The translations under genes were made by a program, and so were the position numbers. Shown here piece after piece: positions 1-6,552 of a stretch of 9,088 nt of DNA; position 1 is the stretch's first letter; each line of letters begins with the position of its first letter. The notes under the pieces were generated by a model, which was not told where the DNA came from, made no database searches, and saw only the letters and a program-made list of their open reading frames with translations. The stretch lies in contig JAGQSE010000163.1 of the NCBI GenBank assembly GCA_020439725.1, positions 539 to 9,626 of the forward strand, in the 5' to 3' direction. The DNA comes from Acidobacteriota bacterium. GTDB lineage: Bacteria; Acidobacteriota; Thermoanaerobaculia; Multivoradales; JAHZIX01.

Positions 1-617
1 TGCCCCGCCATCACGAACTCGCCCTCGGCACCGGTGCGAGCGAAGACCGAGGGCAGCTGCGCCAGGAACTCGATGTCGAGCTCGACGCTCTCGCCCGGCA
101 GCAGGGGTTCGGGGAGCGGATAGACCGCGACCGTCCGATCCTCCTCGTTGCCGTCGTCGGGGGCGATGAAGCGCTCGGCGGGCTTGAGGTCGATGCCGTC
201 GGCGAGTCGGATCGACGAGACCTCGAGAAACCCCCAGTGCTCGCCGTCGAACCGCATGCCGCGCAGCTGGGCGCCACCGAGCATGAACGTGCTGCGGTTG
301 TTGGCGAAGGCGTTGAGGTAGTGGTGGAAGCGCAGCTCGTAGATCGGCACCGAGGCGGTGTTGCTCCACGCCAGGTGCTCGAAGCCGTCGATCTGTCGGC
401 TCTCGGGGTCATAGTGCGCCTCGAGACGAACCTGGTACACCGCCACGGGAGCCGCCAGCGGCGGCGGGGGCGCCGGCAGCGCCGCCAGGGGGAGGCCGAA
501 GACGGTTCCCAGGAGCACACCCAACCCCCAGGCGAGGCCCCGTCGCGGCGGGGCCGCCGGTGGGGCTACGGCTCGAGCCTTCGGGTTCTCGGATCCGGCG
601 CAAACTGAAGAGCTCAC
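1..617 (-). CDS. M1-family-like metallopeptidase, N-terminal part (partial at left edge)
   Basis: About 205 residues are readable before the gene leaves the window. The first ~25 residues are Ala/Pro rich and end in two Arg. A hydrophobic stretch (GLAWGLGVLLGTVFGLPLAA) and an Ala/Pro linker follow, which looks like a Sec-type signal peptide, so the protein is probably exported. The mature part begins YQVRLEAHYDPESRQIDG and continues with LRFHHYLNAFANNRSTFM, then a beta-rich segment ending near PSVFARTG. This is the pattern of the N-terminal beta domain of M1 (gluzincin, aminopeptidase N-like) peptidases in which Arg/Asn-rich 'YLNAF.NN.ST' is typical. The HExxH zinc site would lie outside the window, so catalytic competence cannot be judged. 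The start is uncertain: I chose GTG at 617-615; another in-frame GTG lies at 632-630. Neither has a good Shine-Dalgarno sequence, and no in-frame ATG precedes the conserved part. It is divergent from glgX and has no obvious functional link to it. Confidence 0.72.
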   Translation of the reverse strand, partial: MSSSVCAGSENPKARAVAPPAAPPRRGLAWGLGVLLGTVFGLPLAALPAPPPPLAAPVAVYQVRLEAHYDPESRQIDGFEHLAWSNTASVPIYELRFHHYLNAFANNRSTFMLGGAQLRGMRFDGEHWGFLEVSSIRLADGIDLKPAERFIAPDDGNEEDRTVAVYPLPEPLLPGESVELDIEFLAQLPSVFARTGAEGEFVMAG

Positions 618-840
618 GGGAGGAAGATATCGCACTCGCGGCCCGCCTCGGCGTCCGCTCCCGCGCCGGATCCGTCCGACGCCGCGGCCCACCAGCGGCC
701 CACCAGCGGTCCACCAGCAGCCCACCGGCGGCCGCTTCGGTGTATCCTCGCCGCCGGCCCATGACACCGCTTCGCCAGGATCGCCACCGCAGGACCGCCG
801 TCCGCGTTCGCCGCAAGGACCGCCGCGGGAGCGGGCGCCC
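618..840. other. Divergent intergenic region between peptidase gene and glgX
   Basis: This 223-base stretch must hold the promoters of two divergent genes. It has no convincing gene; all six frames are low-complexity Arg/Pro/Ala. The only clearly less GC-rich spots are around 628-630 (gatat) and 741-748 (tgtatcct). The latter could be a -10-like element for either strand (TATCCT on plus, GATACA on minus), but no matching -35 box is visible at normal spacing. The 741-748 spot lies in the loop of a perfect 8-base inverted repeat (725-732 with 750-757, loop 17). A four-unit 11-base tandem repeat sits at 685-728. Right before glgX, GGGAG at 827-831 is a plausible ribosome binding site. Confidence 0.5.
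685..728. repeat. 11-base tandem repeat, four units
   Basis: Units at 685-695 and 696-706 are identical (CGGCCCACCAG). The third (707-717) differs by one base and the fourth (718-728) by two. The period is one helical turn, so each unit would face the same side of the DNA. It lies between two divergent genes and is outside both proposed coding regions. It could be a protein-binding array or just replication slippage in GC-rich sequence. Confidence 0.7.
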
Positions 841-2901
841 GTGAGCGCGCCACCGGACCTCCGCGCGCTGGACGTCGCCGGCCAGAGCCTCGGCGCCCAC
901 TGGGACGGCGGCGGGGTGTGGTTCGCGGTCCGTGCCGAGCATGCCGAAGCGGTCCAGGTGTGCCTTTTCGCAACCCCCGAGGACCGGCACGAAAGCCACC
1001 GTCTCACCCTCGAACGCGACGCCGGCGGCGTCTGGCGGGGCTATGCCGCGGACGCCGCCCCGGGGCTCGCCTATGGTCTCCGGGTCCACGGGCCCTACCG
1101 CCCCGAAGAAGGGCATCGCCACAACCCTTCGAAGCTGCTGGTCGATCCCTACGCCCGTGCCCTCGCCGGCACGGTCAGCTGGAGCGACGAGGTCTACGGC
1201 TTCGAGCGTGGCAAGCCCGAGGTGGCCTCGACCGCGGACAGCGCTCCCTTCGTCCCCCGCTCGCTGGTCGTCGATCCCGCCTTCTCCTGGGGCGACGATC
1301 GGCGGCCGGCAACGCCCTGGGGGGAGACCGTGCTCTACGAGGCCCACGTCAAGGGCATGACCGCCCGCCACCCCGACGTCCCCCAGGCTCTGCGCGGGAC
1401 CTACCTGGGCCTCGCCGAGGACGCCGTCGTCGGCCACCTCCTCCACCTCGGGGTGACCGCCGTCGAGCTGCTGCCGGTCCAGCACTCGATCACCGAGCGC
1501 CGCCTCCATGCCATGGGGCTGACCAACTACTGGGGGTATGACAGCCTGGCCTTCTTCGCCCCGGACCGCCGCTTCTCGAGCCTTGGCGACCCGGTCCGCG
1601 AGTTCAAGACCCTGGTCCGCCGTCTCCACCGGGCCGGGCTCGAGGTCATCCTCGACGTCGTCTTCAACCACACCGCCGAGGGCGACCATCGCGGCCCTAC
1701 CTTGAGCCTGCGAGGCCTCGACAATCGCGGCCACTACCGCCTCGAGCCGGGAGCGCCCGAGCGGTACCTCAACTACAGCGGCTGCGGCAACACCCTCGAC
1801 ATCCGCAAGCCGGCGGCGCTACAGCTGGTCCTCGACTGCCTGCGCTACTGGGCCGGGGAGATGCACGTCGACGGCTTCCGGTTCGACCTGGCGCCGACCC
1901 TGGGACGCGACCCCGACGGCTTCAACGCCGGGTCTCCGCTGTTCAAGGCCATCACCGAGGACCCGCTGCTCCGCCAGCTCAAGTGGATCGCCGAGCCCTG
2001 GGACATCGGCCCCGGGGGCTATTGTCTCGGCCGCTTTCCCGACCCCTGGGCCGAGTGGAACGATCGCTACCGCGACACGGTGCGCGGCTTCTGGCGCGGC
2101 GACGCCGGCAAGGTCTCCGAGCTGGCGACGCGGCTCGCCGGCAGCCGCGACCTCTACCCGCGGCGCCGTCACGGCAGCATCGATTTCGTCACCTGCCACG
2201 ACGGCTTCACCCTCCGCGACCTGGTGAGCTACGAGCAAAAGCACAACCATGGCAACGGCGAGGACAACCGCGACGGCCACGGCCACAACCTGAGTCGCAA
2301 CCTGGGGGTCGAGGGCGCCACCCACGACGGCGAGATCCTCCGGCTCCGCCGCCGCCTGATGCGCTCCTTCTTCGCCACCCTGGCGTTGTCCTGGGGCGTG
2401 CCGATGCTCGCCCACGGCGACGAGATCGGCCGCACACAGCACGGCAACAACAACGCCTATTGCCACGACGACGAGACCACCTGGATCGACTGGCACACGC
2501 GGGGCACCGACACCGACCTCACCGACTTCGTCCACCGGGTCTTCGAGCTCCGCCGCGAAGCACCCTGGGCCTGGAGCCAGGGTGTCCCCGATCCACCGAC
2601 GCTGGGTTGGCTCCACCCCGAAGGGCGGATCCTGAGCGAAGGCGACTGGCACGACCCGGAGCTGGCCCAGCTGGGCATGCTGCTCCACCCGCCGGACGGG
2701 CCCGACGGGGCGCTCTTGGCGCTGCTCAACGCTTCCGGTACGGCGTGCACCTTTCAGCTGCCGACGCCCAGCGGCGGCCGCTGGCGAGTGGTCCTCGACA
2801 GCTCCGTCGACCACGAGGAGGAGATGGACGAGGCGGTCGCCCGCGAGACGCGGGTGGCAGCCCACGGTGTCCGCATCCTGCGCTGGTCCGCGGCGACCTA
2901 G
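841..2901 (+). CDS. glgX: Glycogen debranching enzyme GlgX (GH13, isoamylase/TreX type)
   Basis: A 686-residue protein that hydrolyses alpha-1,6 branch points of glycogen or limit dextrin in the cytoplasm, releasing short malto-oligosaccharides. Residues ~10-110 form a CBM48-type N-terminal beta domain (VWFAVRAEHAEAVQVCLF, then YGLRVHGPY). The GH13 (alpha/beta)8 barrel follows: region I DVVFNH at 272-277, region II VDGFRFD with the nucleophile Asp349, region III IAEPWD with the acid/base Glu385, and region IV FVTCHD with His453 and the transition-state Asp454. NYSGCGNTLD, NGEDNRDG and MLAHGDEIGRTQHGNNNAY are signatures of the GlgX/TreX/isoamylase branch rather than of amylases. A C-terminal beta domain ends the protein. 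Length agrees with GlgX and TreX (roughly 650-720). Start: GTG 841 preceded by GGGAG at 827-831, 9 bases away. It appears monocistronic, with a hairpin after the stop. No catalytic residue is missing. Whether it prefers short branches (GlgX) or long ones (TreX) cannot be read here. Confidence 0.96.
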   Translation: MSAPPDLRALDVAGQSLGAHWDGGGVWFAVRAEHAEAVQVCLFATPEDRHESHRLTLERDAGGVWRGYAADAAPGLAYGLRVHGPYRPEEGHRHNPSKLLVDPYARALAGTVSWSDEVYGFERGKPEVASTADSAPFVPRSLVVDPAFSWGDDRRPATPWGETVLYEAHVKGMTARHPDVPQALRGTYLGLAEDAVVGHLLHLGVTAVELLPVQHSITERRLHAMGLTNYWGYDSLAFFAPDRRFSSLGDPVREFKTLVRRLHRAGLEVILDVVFNHTAEGDHRGPTLSLRGLDNRGHYRLEPGAPERYLNYSGCGNTLDIRKPAALQLVLDCLRYWAGEMHVDGFRFDLAPTLGRDPDGFNAGSPLFKAITEDPLLRQLKWIAEPWDIGPGGYCLGRFPDPWAEWNDRYRDTVRGFWRGDAGKVSELATRLAGSRDLYPRRRHGSIDFVTCHDGFTLRDLVSYEQKHNHGNGEDNRDGHGHNLSRNLGVEGATHDGEILRLRRRLMRSFFATLALSWGVPMLAHGDEIGRTQHGNNNAYCHDDETTWIDWHTRGTDTDLTDFVHRVFELRREAPWAWSQGVPDPPTLGWLHPEGRILSEGDWHDPELAQLGMLLHPPDGPDGALLALLNASGTACTFQLPTPSGGRWRVVLDSSVDHEEEMDEAVARETRVAAHGVRILRWSAAT

Positions 2902-2913
2902 ACGACCCTCCTT

Positions 2914-2940
2914 CGCCCGCCGGGAACCATCCGGCGGGTG
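2914..2940 (+). terminator. Stem-loop after glgX, possible terminator
   Basis: A perfect 8-base inverted repeat, CCCGCCGG (2916-2923) and CCGGCGGG (2931-2938), is separated by a 7-base loop and begins 14 bases after the glgX stop. The stem can be extended by a G-T and a C-G pair. There is no T-run after it, so a classical intrinsic terminator is not proven; in GC-rich genomes such stems can still terminate or protect the 3' end. Confidence 0.45.
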
Positions 2941-2960
2941 CACGACGACTCGGGGCGCTA

Positions 2961-2969
2961 TGGTATTTT
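2961..2969 (+). promoter_or_regulatory. Possible extended -10 promoter element for the receiver-PATAN gene
   Basis: TGG followed by TATTTT matches the TGn extended -10 pattern and lies in one of the few AT-richer patches, about 80 bases before the TTG start at 3048 and just after the glgX hairpin. No good -35 box is seen at 17-base spacing, which is compatible with an extended -10 promoter but also with chance. Confidence 0.35.
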
Positions 2970-3047
2970 CTTCGGGCTGAGCAGAAGCACCACCCCGGTG
3001 AGAGCTCCCTTCGGAATCTCGCCGCCCATGGGAGCCATTCGGAGCCG

Positions 3048-4499
3048 TTGGCCAGAATCCTCGTCGTCGACTACGACCCCGACATCGCGCTCAAGGTCGA
3101 GGCCTCTCTCGAGAGCGCCGGCCACCGGGTGTTCACCACCACCAGCTCCGGCAACGTCCTGCCGCTGGCCATCGAAGAGGACATCGACGCCGTCGTCCTC
3201 GATCTGAGGATGCCCGGTCTGTCGGGCCACGAGGTCCTGCGGGCTCTACGGTCGGACAAGGCCACAGCGCGTCTGCCGGTGCTCCTGCTGGCCTCCGCCG
3301 GCGTCTCTTCGCGACCCGACGATCCCATACCCCTGAACCTGCGCCTCGAGCGCCTGCTGGCACCACCCGAAGCTTCCCAGGACCTCGAGGGCGATTTCGG
3401 ACAGTACCCCTTCTGGGAGCTCCTCCAGATGCTCCAACTGGGGCATCACAGCGGTCGTCTCGAGCTCCTCGATCATGCGGCTCCAGCGTGGCTCGAGGTC
3501 CACCTGGGGGCGCTCAAGAGCGGTGTCTTCGGTCTCCTCACCGGTCGCGAGGCGGCCCTCGCCATGGCCGACCTCGCCCAGGGCCGGTTCCGCTTCACCG
3601 CAGCCGGGCCCGACACCGCCGACACCGCTTCGGGCCTCGAGATCTCCCTCGGCGGGCTCCTCCTCGAGGCCGCCTTTCTGATCGACGAGCTCCGCCGCCT
3701 GCGACCCTTCGTCCCCGGACCGCGGTCGCTGCTCAACGCCGCCGAGCGACCCCTGCCGTCGCTCCCCGAGAGCTTCGATGCGATTCCCGTCACCGCCACC
3801 TACCTGCGGGTCCTGCAACAGGCCGGCACCAGCCTCGAGAAACTCCTCAAGGTCCTCGCCGTGGCACCGCAGAAGGTGGAGATCGCCGTCGCCTGGCTTC
3901 TCGAACAGGGCTTGCTGATCACCGCCGGCGCCCTCGAGAGCGGCGGCGCCAACGCCGTCGAGGACGAGGACGACGCCCAGCGGCAGGTGCACGACGCCAT
4001 TCGCCGGCTGGTCCTCGCGGCGCGCGAAGCGGGTCGGAGCTCCGAGCACGTCCATGTGCTTCTGCTCGGCCAGGAAGCCTCGTGGCCGACGCTGCGCCGG
4101 TTGATCGCCGGCGCCGCCGAAGACCTCGACGAGACCGGCTGGGGACGCCTGGGGCGACAGCTCGAGCTGCGCCGAGGCGGCTCGGCCCAGCTCGATGCCG
4201 AGGGCACCCAGCTGTCGGTCCACGCCCAGCTCCTGACCCCGGACACCCAGGGCCGGGTGAGCGCGATCCTGCCGCTGTGCACCGCGGTGGTCGTGTGGCT
4301 CGGCGACGCCGAGACCTTCGCCGACGTCGAGCCTCTCATCGAGCGCCTCGAGCGTTCCGAGCGGGCGCAGACGGGGCTGCTGGTGGCTCCCGACGAGGCG
4401 GCGGAGGCGAGGGCTCGGGAGGGTCTCGGCGGTCGCGAGCGCTGGAAGCTCACGGGACTGTCACCGGCCACCCTCGGTCAGCTCCTCGAGCTGCTCTGA
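3048..4499 (+). CDS. Receiver-PATAN protein with C-terminal degenerate small-GTPase-like domain
   Basis: A 483-residue, probably cytoplasmic signalling protein. Residues 2-107 are a CheY-like receiver: ARILVVDYDPD, phosphoacceptor Asp52 in LDLRMPG, and Ser83 at the Thr/Ser switch. The second acidic residue of the usual DD pair is Tyr9, and the conserved Lys-Pro is replaced by Ala105-Pro106, so normal phosphotransfer is doubtful. Residues ~112-225 fit a PATAN domain (DLEGDFGQYPFWELLQMLQL, GRLEL, then GRFRFTAAG). Residues ~243-300 look like a winged-helix segment (GTSLEKLLKVL, then VAWLLEQGLLI). Residues ~335-483 resemble a Ras-like fold without nucleotide motifs: VHVLLLGQEASWPT in the P-loop position, DTQG at 399-402 in the DxxG position, and a hydrophobic strand AVVVWLGD. 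The start is TTG 3048; there is no other usable in-frame start close to the receiver, and GGAG lies only 3 bases upstream (or 13 bases upstream at 3031-3034). It shares its N-terminal plan with the gene that follows. The last domain is my inference. Confidence 0.82.
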   Translation: MARILVVDYDPDIALKVEASLESAGHRVFTTTSSGNVLPLAIEEDIDAVVLDLRMPGLSGHEVLRALRSDKATARLPVLLLASAGVSSRPDDPIPLNLRLERLLAPPEASQDLEGDFGQYPFWELLQMLQLGHHSGRLELLDHAAPAWLEVHLGALKSGVFGLLTGREAALAMADLAQGRFRFTAAGPDTADTASGLEISLGGLLLEAAFLIDELRRLRPFVPGPRSLLNAAERPLPSLPESFDAIPVTATYLRVLQQAGTSLEKLLKVLAVAPQKVEIAVAWLLEQGLLITAGALESGGANAVEDEDDAQRQVHDAIRRLVLAAREAGRSSEHVHVLLLGQEASWPTLRRLIAGAAEDLDETGWGRLGRQLELRRGGSAQLDAEGTQLSVHAQLLTPDTQGRVSAILPLCTAVVVWLGDAETFADVEPLIERLERSERAQTGLLVAPDEAAEARAREGLGGRERWKLTGLSPATLGQLLELL

Positions 4500-4519
4500 A
4501 CCGATCTCACCCCGTCCCC

Positions 4520-4543
4520 GTCTCCAGCGGCGGGCTGTGAGAC
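4520..4543 (+). terminator. Strong stem-loop after the receiver-PATAN gene
   Basis: GTCTC (4520-4524) pairs with GAGAC (4539-4543) and CAGC (4525-4528) with GCTG (4534-4537). This gives a 9-pair stem with one bulged T (4538) and a 5-base loop, 20 bases after the stop codon. The following sequence is AATGAAAGTC, with no T-run. It is a likely transcript end or attenuating hairpin between the two signalling genes, which would then not form a simple operon. Confidence 0.45.
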
Positions 4544-4544
4544 A

Positions 4545-4664
4545 ATGAAAGTCTTCCCTCGAGGAGCCGAGATCCCGACGATGGTGCGACCGCCGACCCC
4601 TCCCTTCCCGCCCAGCCGGCGCCCGACGCCAGCGCTCCCGGCGAACGTGGAGCCGGTGCCATGA
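4545..4664 (+). other. 39-codon open frame overlapping the next start by ATGA (doubtful leader peptide)
   Basis: An ATG directly after the hairpin opens a 39-residue frame whose TGA overlaps the ATG of the downstream gene as ATGA, an arrangement seen with translational coupling. The product (MKVFPRGAEIPTMVRPPTPP, then more Pro/Arg/Ala) is low complexity, I recognise no family, and there is no ribosome binding site ahead of it. In GC-rich DNA such frames arise by chance, so it is listed as a possibility only. Confidence 0.15.
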
Positions 4665-6496
4665 GCCCGACTTCGGTGGTGGTCGTCGACGCCGACGCCG
4701 AACGCCGGCGCTCCGTCGCTCAAGGACTGTCTCACCGCGGCTACGAGGTGGCGCCCGCGTCGAGCCTCGACCAGGGCGTGCAATACGTCGAAGCGCTTTC
4801 CCCGGACGTCCTTCTCCTGCCGGCGGAGAACCTCGCGGACCCAAGGCTCGCCACGCTGGTGACGGCTCCATCGGGCCGCTGCACCGTGGTCGCCCTGGGC
4901 GCCGCCGAGGCCGAGGGTACGGTCCCCGAGCACGTCGCCTTCGTCGCTGCCGACGGTCTCACCCCTGCCCTCCTCCTCCAACGCCTGGAGCTGGTGCTGA
5001 TGGCCCGGGAGCTCGGGCTCGAGACCGACGCCGAGGTCCACGCCCTGGTGGGCCAGCTGTCGCGGCGGCCCCTCTTCGAGCTCTTGCCGGCCCTCGCCGC
5101 CCAGGGTTTCACCGGCCGCATCGACCTCGCCGGTGGCGGGCTGTGGCTCCGCGGCGGCCGTCCCCTCGCGGCACGCGCCGGTCGGGTCGAAGGGCTCAAA
5201 GGTTTCTGCCGCCTCGCGACCAGCGCCGACGGCACCTTCCGGGTCGTCCCGGGAGACCACGATCGCGCCGAGCAGTGGTCCCACGACCTCGAAGCGCTGA
5301 TGACCGCCGCCCTCGAAGACGCCCTCGGGGACAAGCCCAACCCGAAGCTCCGCGTCCGGGTCGAGATCGGTCCCAAGCTCTTCTCCACCCGCTTTGGCGA
5401 GCTCCAGCAACAGATCCTCGAGGTGGCCCGCGACGGCACCACCCTCGGGCACCTTCTCGACACGTGCGACGCTCCCGACGGCCGCCTGGTGGAAGAGGTC
5501 CTCGAGCTCGAAGGACTCGGCGTGCTGGTCCTCGAGGAACCCGAGACCGGTGTCGTGGTGGTCACCGACTCCTGCGCCGATCTCCCCGCCGAGGCCCTGA
5601 CCGGCACCGCCATCGAGGTCGTGCCACTGACCGTCACCTTCGGCCGCGAGGTCTTCCACGACGGGGTCGACCTGTCATCACGACAGTTTTTCGACCGGCT
5701 CGAGAAGGACCCCGAGCACCCCTTCACCAGCCCACCGCCGCGGGCCGCCTTCCGCAGCGCCTACGGCCGCACCTTGGGGCGCCGTGACGTGGTCTCGATC
5801 CACATCTCGGAAGCTCTGTCCCAGACCGTGGTCCACGCCCGCGAGGCCGCGGCGGAGATCCTCGAAGGAGCGCCCCGGGAGCGCATCGACGGCGACCGGG
5901 TCCACCTCGAGGTCGTCGACAGCCGCCAGGCGAGCCTGCCCCAGGGAATGCTCGTGCTCTACGCCGCACGGCTCGCGGACCGGGGCTTGCCGGCGTCGGA
6001 GATCGCTCGACGGATTCCCGATCTCAGCGACCGCATCCACTCCTTCTTCGTCGTCGACACCCTCGAATTCCTGGTCCGCGGCAACCGCATCGGTCGAGCC
6101 CGGGCGTTGATCGGCAGCCTGCTCGGAATCAAGCCCATCCTCGGTGTCGCCAAGGGCGAGGTGGTGCCCGTCGACAAGGTACGGGGCGGCCGCAACGCCC
6201 ACAAACGCATCCTCGATCTCGCCTCGGGGCGCATCGATCCCCAGCGGCCGATCCTCGCCGCCATCGCCCACGCCAAGGCACCGGTGTGGGCCGACCGCCT
6301 GCGCCAGCTGGTGCTCGAGCGGTTCTCGGTCCGCGAGCTGTTGATCACCGAAATGGGGCCGGTCATCGGCACCCACGTGGGGCCCGGGACGGTGGGTTTG
6401 GCGGTGCTCCAGCCGAGCGACGAGGAGCTCGAGCTCCTGGCCCCGCCGGCGGCGGATGCGGCGGCCCCGGCGGAGCCCTCCGGCCCGCCGTCCTGA
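4661..6496 (+). CDS. Pseudo-receiver/PATAN protein fused to a DegV fatty-acid-binding domain
   Basis: A 611-residue protein joining signalling modules to a lipid-binding domain. Residues ~4-118 read as a receiver fold (SVVVVDADAERRRSVAQGL, PDVLLL), but Pro54 stands where the phosphoacceptor Asp should be and the conserved Lys is absent, so it is a pseudo-receiver. Residues ~119-225 fit PATAN (GRIDLAGGGLWLRGGRPLA, then GTFRVVPGD). Residues ~237-297 look winged-helix-like (GTTLGHLLD, VLELEGLGVLVLE). Residues ~298-590 are a complete DegV/EDD domain: VVTDSCADLP with Asp303-Ser304, VVPLTVTFG, DGVDLS, Thr356-Ser357 in FTSPPP, SIHIS at 379-383, Asp420-Ser421, FFVVDTLEFLVRGNRIGRA and LLGIKPIL. DegV proteins bind a fatty acid between two lobes, and FakB members present it to the kinase FakA; no FakA is in this window. 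An Ala/Pro tail ends the protein. Start ATG 4661 has GGAG at 4649-4652, 8 bases upstream. Stand-alone DegV proteins are about 280 residues, so the first half is extra. Confidence 0.9.
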   Translation: MSPTSVVVVDADAERRRSVAQGLSHRGYEVAPASSLDQGVQYVEALSPDVLLLPAENLADPRLATLVTAPSGRCTVVALGAAEAEGTVPEHVAFVAADGLTPALLLQRLELVLMARELGLETDAEVHALVGQLSRRPLFELLPALAAQGFTGRIDLAGGGLWLRGGRPLAARAGRVEGLKGFCRLATSADGTFRVVPGDHDRAEQWSHDLEALMTAALEDALGDKPNPKLRVRVEIGPKLFSTRFGELQQQILEVARDGTTLGHLLDTCDAPDGRLVEEVLELEGLGVLVLEEPETGVVVVTDSCADLPAEALTGTAIEVVPLTVTFGREVFHDGVDLSSRQFFDRLEKDPEHPFTSPPPRAAFRSAYGRTLGRRDVVSIHISEALSQTVVHAREAAAEILEGAPRERIDGDRVHLEVVDSRQASLPQGMLVLYAARLADRGLPASEIARRIPDLSDRIHSFFVVDTLEFLVRGNRIGRARALIGSLLGIKPILGVAKGEVVPVDKVRGGRNAHKRILDLASGRIDPQRPILAAIAHAKAPVWADRLRQLVLERFSVRELLITEMGPVIGTHVGPGTVGLAVLQPSDEELELLAPPAADAAAPAEPSGPPS

Positions 6497-6522
6497 CCGC
6501 AGCCGGCCGGCGGCTCACCGGT
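6496..6522. terminator. Palindromic stem-loop in the convergent gap
   Basis: AGCCG (6501-6505) pairs with CGGCT (6511-6515) around a 5-base loop, and ACCG (6496-6499) pairs with CGGT (6519-6522) outside a small internal loop. It starts at the last base of the DegV-fusion stop codon and lies in the 56-base gap between two converging genes, so it could end transcription from both sides. No T-run is present on either strand. Confidence 0.4.
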
Positions 6523-6552
6523 ATCGCTCTCTGGTAGCCGTAGTTGCGGGCG

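Noticed and set aside
11..520. Minus-strand 169-codon Arg/Ser-rich frame at the left edge
   Set aside because: Another minus-strand frame over the same bases encodes the M1-peptidase-like sequence with a signal peptide; the Arg/Ser-rich version is its shifted shadow.
409..1734. Long minus-strand open frame (441 codons) opposite the start of glgX
   Set aside because: Antisense shadow of the GH13 gene in GC-rich DNA; the translation is low complexity and matches no family, while the plus strand shows a full set of GH13 motifs.
1819..2943. Minus-strand 374-codon frame opposite glgX
   Set aside because: Shadow frame with Val/Ala/Gly-rich composition and no recognisable domain.
1983..3047. Upstream extension of the receiver-PATAN frame into glgX
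   Set aside because: The frame stays open through the end of glgX, but the encoded sequence is Arg/Pro/Gly-rich and out of frame with a clear enzyme. The receiver starts right after TTG 3048.
3246..4223. Minus-strand 325-codon frame opposite the receiver-PATAN gene
   Set aside because: Antisense shadow; the plus strand carries receiver and PATAN motifs over the same bases.
4541..4546. GACAAT as a -10 box for the DegV fusion gene
   Set aside because: Only four of six consensus bases, no -35 partner, and it overlaps the base of a stem-loop.
4478..5659. Minus-strand 393-codon frame opposite the DegV fusion gene
   Set aside because: Shadow of the opposite strand; no domain recognised, and the plus strand encodes a clear DegV domain in the overlapping part.
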